NCBI GenBank assembly: GCA_016789705.1
Contig: JAEUQR010000158.1
Location: 1-64,000, forward strand
Direction of reading: 5' to 3'
DNA length: 64,000 nt
DNA from: Acidobacteriota bacterium
GTDB lineage: Bacteria > Acidobacteriota > Vicinamibacteria > Vicinamibacterales > UBA2999
Shown here: positions 1-6,859 of the stretch, in pieces
Position numbering within the stretch: position 1 is the first letter of the stretch
Layout: each line of letters starts with the position of its first letter
Position numbers and translations under genes: made by a program
Notes under the pieces: generated by a model
The model's input: the letters and a program-made list of their open reading frames with translations, nothing else
Told to the model about the DNA's origin: nothing
Databases searched by the model: none

Positions 1-826
1 ACACATGCACGTCGGTGAAGCCGGGCACTTCTTGCTCGATGTTGTAGGTGCCGGTGCCTCAGCCGCTGAAGATCTCAGTCGGCAGGCCCTTCGCCATCAG
101 CGCCTCGAAGACGCGCACGTTCGCCTCGAGATTCCTGAGCGCCGTGGCGCGCCGCTCGGCGAACCCCGTGAGATGCTGCGCGCCGCCGTCGTACGAGAGC
201 ATGCCGCGCAGGCGCAGGTTCGGCAGTCGGCTCACCAGTTCAGCCAGGGCGATGGCGGCGTCGCCGGCCGGGATGCCGCTGCGCGTGCCGACGGCCACGT
301 CGATGACCACGTCGGCCGTGAGCCCGGCGGCCTTTGCCGCGTCCGAGAGGTCGCGCGCGTTCTTCTCCTCGTCCACGGCCTGGATGAAGTGGGCTGACCT
401 GGCGCGAAGCGCCATCGCGCGACGGATCTTCGACGGCGAGGGGTTGGTCGTCGTCATGCAGATGCGCTCGATGCCGGCCGCCATCAGCGCTTCGGCTTCG
501 CTGACCTTGGACGTGCAGATACCGAGCGCGCCCGCGGCCAGCTGCTTCCTGGCGATGTCGGCGCTCTTGTGCGTCTTGGCGTGCGGCCGCGCGCCCAGCC
601 CTTTCGCCGCGAGCCGCGCCTGCATGGTCGTGATGTTCGACTCGAGCGCGTCGAGGTCCACGCAGAGCGCCGGCGTGTCGAGTTCCCACTTCGAGACGCC
701 AATCGTCTCTTCCATCGCCCGCATCTCGGCGGCGGAGTAGCCGCGAGCCGTGCCCGGCACCCAGACGTGCGCGGCGGCCATGCCGGTGGCGGCGATGAAG
801 GTGCGGCGGGAGGCGGAATCGGTCAT
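1..826 (-). pseudogene. DSD1-family PLP-dependent enzyme (D-threonine aldolase / D-serine dehydratase-like), partial, with in-frame TGA
   Basis: Fold-type III PLP enzyme with an alanine-racemase-like N-terminal barrel. A twin-arginine-type leader (SRRTFIAATG, residues 6-15) suggests Tat export. The PLP lysine lies in the motif RPHAKTHK, near Lys84. The reading frame runs 255 codons and then meets TGA (plus-strand 59-61) inside the glycine-rich phosphate-binding motif: it reads FSG-stop-GTGTYNIE where the family has SGGGTGTY. The frame stays open and family-like after the stop until the window edge, so the rest of the gene lies outside. A GGA to TGA change explains it most simply (mutation or assembly error). 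Its ATG overlaps the stop of the upstream phosphoesterase gene (ATGA), implying coupled translation. Family call is firm; functional state is not. Confidence 0.7.
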
Positions 827-1554
827 CGGATGGCTCCTCTGGCGCGTCGGCGTTTCGCGGGCGCGGCGGGCGGGTTGGGGTCGTGCGTGGCCTTCAGGGC
901 GAGCGCCGCCGCGATGATGCGCTGGAACAACTTGCCGGTGTCGCCGGTCTTCGCCGGCGGATTGCGGGTCCAGAGATCCGGCGTGTCGGTGGCGAGGATG
1001 TCGGCGAAATCGGCGCCGGGCGTCTTCACGCTGAGCGGCGCGAACTCGGTGATGTCGATCGGCCCCGACCAGTGGTCCTTGTGCTTGATGAGCAGCCAGC
1101 TCGGTTTGCCGCTGTCGCCGTAGCCCTTCGTGCGGACGAGCGCCCACGAGCCCTTGAGCTTGAAGCCGTCGAGCGTGAACTTGAAGTCGCCCTTGCGCAG
1201 CGCGGCATCGACGTCGGGCGTGTCCGGCGTCCACGTGCCGTAGTCCCACAACATCACGACGCCGGCCCCGTAGCCTTCGGGAATCACGCCTTCGAACGAG
1301 CCGTACTCGATGGGGTGATCCTCGACCTGCATCGCCAGGCGCTTGTCGTTCCAGTCGAGCGACGGGCCCTTCGGCACGGCCCACGAGAGCAGCACGCCGT
1401 CGTGCTCCAGGCGCAGGTCGTAGTGGAGATGGCTCGCCAGGTGCTTCTGGACGCAGAAATACCGTGTCTCACCACCGGTGGCGGCGGCCGGTTCACCGGC
1501 CGGCTCCGGGCTTTTCGTGAAGTCGCGTTTGCGTCGGTACTCGTCGAGCGGCAT
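823..1554 (-). CDS. LigD-type 3'-phosphoesterase domain protein (stand-alone)
   Basis: A 243-aa protein consisting of the phosphoesterase (PE) module found at one end of bacterial DNA ligase D, which trims 3'-phosphate and 3'-ribonucleotide ends before non-homologous end joining. The diagnostic run HLHYDLRLEHDG is near residues 42-53, followed by SWAVPKGPS and FEGVIPEGYGAG. The start MPLDEYRRKRDF matches the usual PE N-terminus; an upstream extension to 1620 is open but unlikely. No ligase, polymerase or Ku gene is in the window. Its stop overlaps the start of the PLP-enzyme gene, an odd pairing for a DNA-end-processing enzyme. The C-terminal tail is basic (AKRRRARGAIR). Confidence 0.85.
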   Translation of the reverse strand: MPLDEYRRKRDFTKSPEPAGEPAAATGGETRYFCVQKHLASHLHYDLRLEHDGVLLSWAVPKGPSLDWNDKRLAMQVEDHPIEYGSFEGVIPEGYGAGVVMLWDYGTWTPDTPDVDAALRKGDFKFTLDGFKLKGSWALVRTKGYGDSGKPSWLLIKHKDHWSGPIDITEFAPLSVKTPGADFADILATDTPDLWTRNPPAKTGDTGKLFQRIIAAALALKATHDPNPPAAPAKRRRARGAIR

Positions 1555-1577
1555 GAAGGGCGGGCTGCTGCGGAGGA

Positions 1578-1583
1578 TACAAT
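1578..1583 (+). promoter_or_regulatory. -10 element TACAAT of the POT transporter gene
   Basis: TACAAT ends 11 nt before the ATG at 1595, so transcription would begin only about 5 nt upstream of the start codon. No convincing -35 hexamer is visible. This is one of a series of such near-leaderless arrangements in the window. Confidence 0.45.
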
Positions 1584-1594
1584 ACGCCCTGCCT

Positions 1595-3097
1595 ATGGCC
1601 AACCCGGCATCGTCCGACACGGGGTTCTTCGGGCACCCCTACGGTCTGTCCACGCTCTTCTTCACCGAGATGTGGGAACGCTTCAGCTACTACGGCATGC
1701 GGGCGCTGCTGCTGCTCTACATGACGGCGCCGCTCGCCGCCGGCGGGCTCGGGTTCGATGCCGCGCAGGGCGGGGCGATCTACGGCCTTTACACGTCGAT
1801 GGCTTACATGGCGGCGCTGCCCGGTGGCTGGATCGCCGATCGCCTCATCGGCCAGCGCAAGGCCGTCCTCTACGGCGGCATCATCATCGCGAGCGGGCAC
1901 TTCAGCATGGCCATCCCCTCGATGGCCACGTTCTATCTGGGCCTCGTGCTCATCGTCATCGGCACGGGGCTCCTCAAGGGCAACGTCAGTGTGATCGTCG
2001 GTCAGCTCTACCCGGCCGAGGACAACCGCCGCGATGCCGGCTTTTCGATCTTCTACATGGGGATCAACCTCGGCGCCTTCCTCGCGCCGCTCGTCTGCGG
2101 GTATCTCGGCCAGCGCGTGAGCTGGCATGCCGGCTTCGGGGCGGCCGGCATCGGCATGACGATCGGTGTCGTGCAGTATCTGATCGGGGGACGCCACCTG
2201 GGCGACAAGGGGCTGCGGCCCGTGCCGGCGGTCTCGCCGCAGGCGGCGGCCGACCTGCGCACGCGCGCCATGCTCTGGGGCGGGCTCTTCTTCGCGACGA
2301 TGGCGGTGGTCGGCATCGGCGGTTACACCGGCACGTTGCCGGTGACGGCCGTCGGCATCGCCGACGCGGCCGGCGTGCTGCTGCTGCTCTCGACCGTGGT
2401 TTTCTTCGGCTGGCTGCTGACGAGCGGCGACTACACGCGTGAGGAACGCCAGCGGCTCGTCGTCGTGGCGGTGCTGTTCCTCGCCTCCGCGCTCTTCTGG
2501 TCGGTCTTCGAGCAGGCCGGTTCGACGCTCAATCTGTTCGCCGATCGCAACACCGAGACCAGCATCTTCGGCATGCCGTTCCCGAGCAGCTGGTTCCAGA
2601 GCGTGAACTCGTTCTTCATCTTCACGCTGGCGCCGGTCTTCGCGTGGATCTGGGTGGCGCTCGCAAAGAGCGGGCAAGAGCCGACGAGCCCCGGCAAGTT
2701 CGTCTACGGCCTCGTGGCCGTCGGTCTCGGCTTCCTGATTCTCGTCATTCCCGCCAGCGCCGCCGCCACCGGCGCCAAGGCCAGCCCGCTCTGGCTCATT
2801 GCGACCTACCTGCTCCACACGATCGGCGAGCTCACGATCAGCCCCGTGGGCCTGAGCGCGATGACGCGTCTCGCGCCGGCGCGCATCGCCGGCCTCGTGA
2901 TGGGCGTGTGGTTCCTCGGCACGTCCGTCGGCAACTTCATCGGCGGCCGCGCCGCCGGGTTCTACGAGTCGATGGCGCTGCCGACGCTCTTTGGCGCCGT
3001 CGGCGGCTTTGCGATCGTGGCCGCGCTCGTGCTGCTCGTCTTCGTCGGCCCGCTGCGACGCATGACGTCGTCATCCGGCGAGGAGCCCGCGCGCTGA
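1595..3097 (+). CDS. POT/PTR2-family proton-coupled peptide transporter
   Basis: A 500-aa MFS membrane protein that imports di- and tripeptides with protons. The POT-specific EMWERFSYYGMR motif (ExxERFxYY) sits in helix 1 near residue 24, and the PTR2 signature FYMGINLGAFLAP is near residues 150-162. About 12-14 hydrophobic segments are present, the usual POT length. The start at 1595 gives the family-like N-terminus MANPASSDTGFFGHPYGLSTLFFTEMWERF; upstream in-frame codons encode no conserved sequence. The stop TGA at 3095-3097 overlaps the proposed CTG start of the radical-SAM gene, so transporter and selenoprotein are probably translated as a coupled pair. Confidence 0.93.
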   Translation: MANPASSDTGFFGHPYGLSTLFFTEMWERFSYYGMRALLLLYMTAPLAAGGLGFDAAQGGAIYGLYTSMAYMAALPGGWIADRLIGQRKAVLYGGIIIASGHFSMAIPSMATFYLGLVLIVIGTGLLKGNVSVIVGQLYPAEDNRRDAGFSIFYMGINLGAFLAPLVCGYLGQRVSWHAGFGAAGIGMTIGVVQYLIGGRHLGDKGLRPVPAVSPQAAADLRTRAMLWGGLFFATMAVVGIGGYTGTLPVTAVGIADAAGVLLLLSTVVFFGWLLTSGDYTREERQRLVVVAVLFLASALFWSVFEQAGSTLNLFADRNTETSIFGMPFPSSWFQSVNSFFIFTLAPVFAWIWVALAKSGQEPTSPGKFVYGLVAVGLGFLILVIPASAAATGAKASPLWLIATYLLHTIGELTISPVGLSAMTRLAPARIAGLVMGVWFLGTSVGNFIGGRAAGFYESMALPTLFGAVGGFAIVAALVLLVFVGPLRRMTSSSGEEPAR

Positions 3098-4482
3098 TTC
3101 TGCTGCTCTCGACCTACGACCTCGGCCGTCAGCCGATTGCGCTGGCGTCGGCGGCAGCGTCGCTGCGCCGTGCCGGGTTCGACGCGACCGTCTGCGATCT
3201 CGCGGTGGAGCGGCTGCCCGCCGGCGGGCTCGACGGGGTGACGTTCGTCGCCGTCTCGTTGCCGATGCACACCGCCACGCGCCTGGCGCTGCCGGTGCTG
3301 CGCACGCTCCGGGCGCGGCTGCCCGGCGTGCCGCTGTGCGCCTTTGGTCTCTATGCGCCGCTGAACGACGTGCTGCTGCGGGCCCACGGCGTCGACGTGG
3401 TGCTCGGTCCGGAGTATGACGACGCGCTCGTCGCCGCGGCCCGTGCCGCGCACGGCCTGGCTCCCGCGGCCCTGCCGCCGGGCGCGACGAGCGCCGCCGC
3501 CCGGGCGCGCGCGCTGGCGGTCGTGCCGGATCGCGCCGGGCTGCCTGCGCTCGAGCGCTACGCGCGCGTGCGATGGCCCGATGGGCGCGAGAGTGTGGCC
3601 GGGGTGGCGGAGTCGTCGCGCGGCTGCAAACACAGGTGCCGTCATTGCCCGATCGTGCCCGTCTACGACGGCCGCTTCGTGGCCGTGCCGGCGGACGTCG
3701 TGCTCGAGGACATCGGCGCGCAGGTGGCCGGCGGCGCGGCCCACATCACGTTTGCCGACCCCGATTTCTTCAACGGGCCGACACACGCGCTCCGGCTCGT
3801 CGAGGCGCTGCACGAGCGCTGGCCGGCGCTCACCTACGATGCGACGATCAAGGTGGAGCATCTGCGCCGCCACGATGCGCTGCTGCCGCGGCTCGCCGCG
3901 ACGGGCTGCGCGTTCGTGACGACCGCCGTCGAGTCGCTCGACGACGTGGTGCTGGGGCGGCTCGAGAAAGGCCACACCCGCGCCGATGTCGAGGCGGTGA
4001 CCGCAAGGTGCCGTGCCCTCGGGCTGGCGCTCGCGCCGACGTTCCTCGCCTTCACGCCGTGGACGACCCTCGACGGCTACCGTCGCTTCCTCGACGACAT
4101 CGAGGCGCTCGGCCTCGTGCCGCACGTGGCGCCCGTGCAGTGGACGCTGCGCCTCCTCGTCACGCAGCACTCGCGGCTGCTCGAGCTCGACGAGATCCGC
4201 GCCGTCGCCGGGCCTTTCGACCCCTCGACGCTCACACATCCGTGGAGCCATCCCGATCCGCGCGTGGACGCCCTGCAGCGGGAGGTGATGACGCGTGTGG
4301 GCGTGGCGCCACACGAACCGCGTGAGGCGACCTTCCAGGCCATCCGCGCGCAGGCTGACGCCGCCGCCGGAGCCTGGCGGGCGCCGGGGCCTCCGCTCGT
4401 GGCGCGGGCGGCCATTCCGTATCTGACCGAGCCTTGGTACTGTTGAGCGGAGCCGTCGGGAGAGCAGGTGGCTCTCCTCTAG
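3094..4482 (+). CDS. B12-binding/radical SAM protein with CUAEP tail; predicted selenoprotein (Sec at 4444-4446)
   Basis: A 462-aa protein if TGA 4444-4446 is read as selenocysteine. N-terminal cobalamin-binding-like domain (LILLLSTYDLGRQPIALASA onward), then a radical SAM core with Cys178-x3-Cys182-x2-Cys185 (GCKHRCRHC). The C-terminus reads TEPWYC-U-AEP-SGEQVALL and ends at TAG 4480-4482. This is the Cys-Sec-Ala-Glu-Pro tail I remember from NCBI's CUAEP/CCAEP-tail radical SAM (seleno)protein family, and the TGA is followed by a SECIS-like hairpin. A conventional reading would stop after Cys450 at 4446. No ATG/GTG/TTG start fits; CTG at 3094 lies 8 nt after GAGGAG (3080-3085) and overlaps the transporter stop as CTGA. 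Substrate unknown; an ATP-grasp gene follows. Confidence 0.88.
4458..4478 (+). promoter_or_regulatory. Putative bacterial SECIS element
   Basis: Perfect hairpin inside the coding region: GGGAGAGC (4458-4465), loop AGGTG (4466-4470), GCTCTCCT (4471-4478). This gives 8 pairs including one terminal G-T wobble. The loop begins 19 nt after the TGA and contains GGU, as expected for SelB recognition of bacterial SECIS loops. Position, stem length and loop content all support UGA recoding rather than termination. Confidence 0.8.
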
Positions 4483-4490
4483 GCGAGGTT

Positions 4491-4506
4491 CGGGACTCGG
4501 GTCCCG
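4491..4506 (+). other. Small intergenic hairpin after the selenoprotein stop
   Basis: CGGGAC-TCGG-GTCCCG forms a 6-bp stem with a tetraloop, 9 nt after the TAG and 32 nt before the ATP-grasp ATG. No T-tract follows, so it is not a clear intrinsic terminator. It may attenuate or stabilise the transcript between the two genes. Confidence 0.4.
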
Positions 4507-4537
4507 GGGCTCGGGAACGACACGAACCAGAATTGCG

Positions 4538-5818
4538 ATGAGTGACGAATCAGCGCGTCGGCGGGTGCTGCTCTGTGCGACGACGACGGGCTATCAGACG
4601 CGCATGTTCGACGAGGCGGCCGACCGGCTCGGCGTCGACCTCGTGCTCGCGAGCGATCGCTGCGACCGGCTCGAGGATCCCTGGCGCGATCGTGCCATCC
4701 CGGTACGGTTCCACGATGACGCCGGGGCGCACGCCGCGGTCGACGCCGCGCTCGGGCCGGCGCCGCTCCATGGGGTGCTCGCCGTCGGCGACCGGCCGGC
4801 CGTGCTCGCCGCGCGGGTGGCCGAGGCGCGCGGGTTGCCCTGGCACACGGTCGATGGCGCCCGTGCCGGCCGCGATAAATGGCGCTTCCGCGCCGCGCAG
4901 CGCGCTGCCGGCCTCACGGCGCCGCAGGGCTTCGTGGTCGAGGCCGGCGCGACGACGCCCGAGGGCGTGCGCTATCCCTGCGTGGCGAAGCCGCTCGTGC
5001 TCTCGGGCAGTCGCGGCGTCATCCGCGCCGACACGCCGGCGGCACTCACCGCGGCGCTCGCGCGTGTGGCTGCGATCCTCGAGGCCGGCGACGTCCTCGA
5101 TTTGCGCGACCCGGCGGCCCGGCAGATTCTCATCGAAGACTACGTCGAAGGACACGAGTTCGCCGTCGAGGGCCTGATGACCCACGGCGCGTTTCGCGCG
5201 CTGGCCGTCTTCGACAAGCCCGAGCCGCTGGCCGGTCCGTTCTTCGAGGAGACGATCTACGTGACCCCCACCGCCCGCACGCGCACGGACGGCGCCGCGG
5301 TGGTGGCGGCGGTGACGGCGGCGGCCCGGGCCTCGGGTCTGTACCACGGCCCCGTCCATGCCGAGTGCCGCATGTCGGCGTCAGGCGTCGTCGTCCTCGA
5401 AGCCGCGGCGCGGCCGATTGGCGGCCTGTGCGCGCGCGCCCTGCGTCTCCGCGATGCCCGGGGCGAGGAGTGGCCGCTCGAGCAGGATCTGCTGGCGCAC
5501 GCCATCGGCCGGGGCCGCGAGGTGACGCTGGCGCCGGGCGCAACGGGCGTGATGATGGTGCCGATTCCGCGCGCCGGAGTGCTGCGCGCGGTTGACGGCG
5601 TCGAGGCCGCCCGCGCGGTCGCCGGCGTGACGGAGGTGACCGTCACGGCGAACGCCGGCCAGATTCTGCAGACGTTGCCCGAGAGCGCCAGTTACCTGGG
5701 CTTCATCTTCGCGCAGGGGGGCGACGATGCCGACGTGCTGGCGGCCCTCGCGGGTGCGCACGCCTGCCTCCACTTCACGATCGGGACGGTGAGGCCGTTG
5801 CGGCGCGAGGACGCCTGA
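4538..5818 (+). CDS. ATP-grasp domain ligase (carboxylate-amine ligase type), unknown substrate
   Basis: A 426-aa ATP-grasp enzyme, the fold that activates a carboxylate as acyl-phosphate for attack by an amine or thiol. The N-terminal pre-ATP-grasp domain carries LLCATTTGYQTRMFDEAADRLG. ATP-grasp features are YPCVAKPLVLSGSRGV (lysine and flexible glycine loop, about residues 147-162), ILIEDYVEGHEFAVEGL, and the metal-binding VHAECRMSASGVVVLEAAARPIGG near residues 272-295. The overall layout resembles L-amino acid ligases and biotin-carboxylase-like enzymes. It lies 55 nt after the radical-SAM selenoprotein on the same strand, so the two probably act on one pathway, perhaps with the POT transporter supplying a peptide. 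Substrate cannot be told from sequence. Confidence 0.88.
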   Translation: MSDESARRRVLLCATTTGYQTRMFDEAADRLGVDLVLASDRCDRLEDPWRDRAIPVRFHDDAGAHAAVDAALGPAPLHGVLAVGDRPAVLAARVAEARGLPWHTVDGARAGRDKWRFRAAQRAAGLTAPQGFVVEAGATTPEGVRYPCVAKPLVLSGSRGVIRADTPAALTAALARVAAILEAGDVLDLRDPAARQILIEDYVEGHEFAVEGLMTHGAFRALAVFDKPEPLAGPFFEETIYVTPTARTRTDGAAVVAAVTAAARASGLYHGPVHAECRMSASGVVVLEAAARPIGGLCARALRLRDARGEEWPLEQDLLAHAIGRGREVTLAPGATGVMMVPIPRAGVLRAVDGVEAARAVAGVTEVTVTANAGQILQTLPESASYLGFIFAQGGDDADVLAALAGAHACLHFTIGTVRPLRREDA

Positions 5819-5833
5819 GGCCCGTGGGGCGCG

Positions 5834-6157
5834 CTACTTCGAGCGGGGCGGCACGTAGCCGGGCGGCATGGCCGCGTTGTCGCCGAAGAGGAACTCTTCC
5901 ATGTGCTTGCGGATGAGCTCCTGGCCTTCCTTCTGCCACGGCAGCAGGCGGTACTCGTTCAGGATCATCTTCTGCCGGTCTTCCCACTGCTTCCAGGCCT
6001 GTGCCGAGACCTCGTTGAAGATCCGCTGACCGATCTCGCCGGGCCACGGCGGCGTGTCGAGACCGGGCAACTCCGTCTGGAGCTTCACGCAGTAGACGAG
6101 GCGCCCGCCGGCAGGGGAGGACGACTGGGACGGGGGATGCGAATGATCGCCGCTCAT
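5834..6157 (-). CDS. yggX: Fe(2+)-trafficking protein YggX family
   Basis: A 107-aa cytosolic protein of the YggX family, linked in enterobacteria to iron handling and protection of Fe-S clusters. Family signatures are VYCVKLQTELPGLDTPPWPGEIG, with the single conserved Cys near residue 23, and RIFNEVSAQAWKQWEDRQKMILNEYRL, then FLFG. It has an N-terminal extension of about 18 residues rich in Ser/Pro/His relative to the enterobacterial protein. It is convergent with the ATP-grasp gene (16-nt gap). A TACAAT -10 motif ends 7 nt before the ATG, implying a leaderless mRNA. Confidence 0.92.
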   Translation of the reverse strand: MSGDHSHPPSQSSSPAGGRLVYCVKLQTELPGLDTPPWPGEIGQRIFNEVSAQAWKQWEDRQKMILNEYRLLPWQKEGQELIRKHMEEFLFGDNAAMPPGYVPPRSK

Positions 6158-6164
6158 GCGAGTG

Positions 6165-6170
6165 ATTGTA
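6165..6170 (-). promoter_or_regulatory. -10 element TACAAT of yggX
   Basis: On the minus strand TACAAT is followed by only CACTCGC before the ATG at 6157. Initiation about 7 nt after the hexamer would place the transcript start at the start codon itself. Confidence 0.5.
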
Positions 6171-6216
6171 CCGAGCTTCGCGTGCCGGCGCTCGTCGTAT
6201 CATGGGCACGGCTCCC

Positions 6217-6429
6217 ATGACCCCCGAGGATCGCCATCGCGTCTGCTGGTACAGCCGACGCACCTCGCACCTGCCTGCCGAGTTCGGACTCCACACCATC
6301 ATGGACGGCCAGCTCCTGTACTGTGCTCACCCCATGCTCTGGCCGATCGTCGGCTACGAGTTCGACGTCAGTAACTGTGCCCAGTGCGACTACTTCCGCC
6401 AGGCCCGCAGCGCGTCACCGTCCCGCTAA
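6217..6429 (+). CDS. Small hypothetical protein with Cys cluster
   Basis: About 70 aa, starting MTPEDRHRVCWYSRRTSHLP. Contains Cys residues at YCAHPMLWP and NCAQCDYF, with a CxxC that could bind metal. The start at 6217 is preferred because a TATCAT hexamer (6198-6203) lies 13 nt upstream; an in-frame ATG at 6202 would overlap that hexamer. I recognise no family. It is divergent from yggX. It is likely real because composition and the CxxC look protein-like, but no homologue was checked. Confidence 0.55.
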   Translation: MTPEDRHRVCWYSRRTSHLPAEFGLHTIMDGQLLYCAHPMLWPIVGYEFDVSNCAQCDYFRQARSASPSR

Positions 6430-6453
6430 CGCTTCTCATTCATCTCTCATCTT

Positions 6454-6505
6454 CTGAATTGTTTCAATACTCGACAATTGTGCTGAGTATTGAAAGCATT
6501 CAATA
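6454..6505. promoter_or_regulatory. AT-rich island with nested inverted repeats (candidate operator)
   Basis: A locally AT-rich stretch (about 6430-6600) in otherwise very GC-rich DNA. A perfect 11-bp inverted repeat, TTTCAATACTC (6462-6472) and GAGTATTGAAA (6485-6495), flanks a 12-nt spacer containing the palindrome ACAATTGT (6474-6481). A second dyad, ATTGAA-AGCA-TTCAAT (6489-6504), shares an arm with the first. TTCAATA-like half-sites therefore occur three times in alternating orientation. It lies about 140-190 nt upstream of the KGG stress-protein gene. Confidence 0.55.
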
Positions 6506-6641
6506 TTCGGCCCATCACTTATCCCTCAGAACACACAAGCACTGCATTATCAGCAACTTATGGTCAGGCAGCTCAACCGGCCCAGCTGGTACGTCGCTTG
6601 CCCTGCTCATGTGCAGCAGCTTCAAGCAGCAGAGGTGATTC

Positions 6642-6854
6642 GTGAACGAGAAGCCAAAAGCCAGGCGCGGATTCGCGTCGATGTCCCCGGAAAAGCAGCG
6701 TGAGATCGCCAGCAAGGGCGGTCGGGCGGCACACGCCAAGGGGACGGCCCACGAGTGGTCGTCCAACGAGGCGCGTGACGCGGGTCGGAAGGGCGGGATG
6801 GTCAGCCGCGGCGGACGGGGCAAACTGCCAGCCGCGCAGGAGTCGGCCGCGTAG
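6642..6854 (+). CDS. KGG-motif stress-induced small protein
   Basis: A 70-aa, highly charged protein with KGG repeats: MSPEKQREIASKGGRAAHAKG and EARDAGRKGGMVSRGGRGK. This is the signature of the stress-induced KGG family (YciG/GsiB-like), thought to be disordered hydration or stress proteins. It starts at GTG 6642, preceded by AGAGGTG (6631-6637), a good ribosome-binding site. It lies downstream of the AT-rich inverted-repeat island, which may control it. It ends 5 nt before the convergent molybdopterin oxidoreductase gene. Confidence 0.85.
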   Translation: MNEKPKARRGFASMSPEKQREIASKGGRAAHAKGTAHEWSSNEARDAGRKGGMVSRGGRGKLPAAQESAA

Positions 6855-6859
6855 ACGCG

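Noticed and set aside
59-61. Second selenocysteine codon in the DSD1-type gene
   Set aside because: No SECIS-like hairpin at the right distance, and the replaced residue is a phosphate-loop glycine; a point mutation or sequencing error is simpler.
4491-4506. Intrinsic terminator between the selenoprotein and ATP-grasp genes
   Set aside because: 6-bp hairpin without a following T run, and the ATP-grasp gene has no evident promoter of its own; more likely an intercistronic hairpin.
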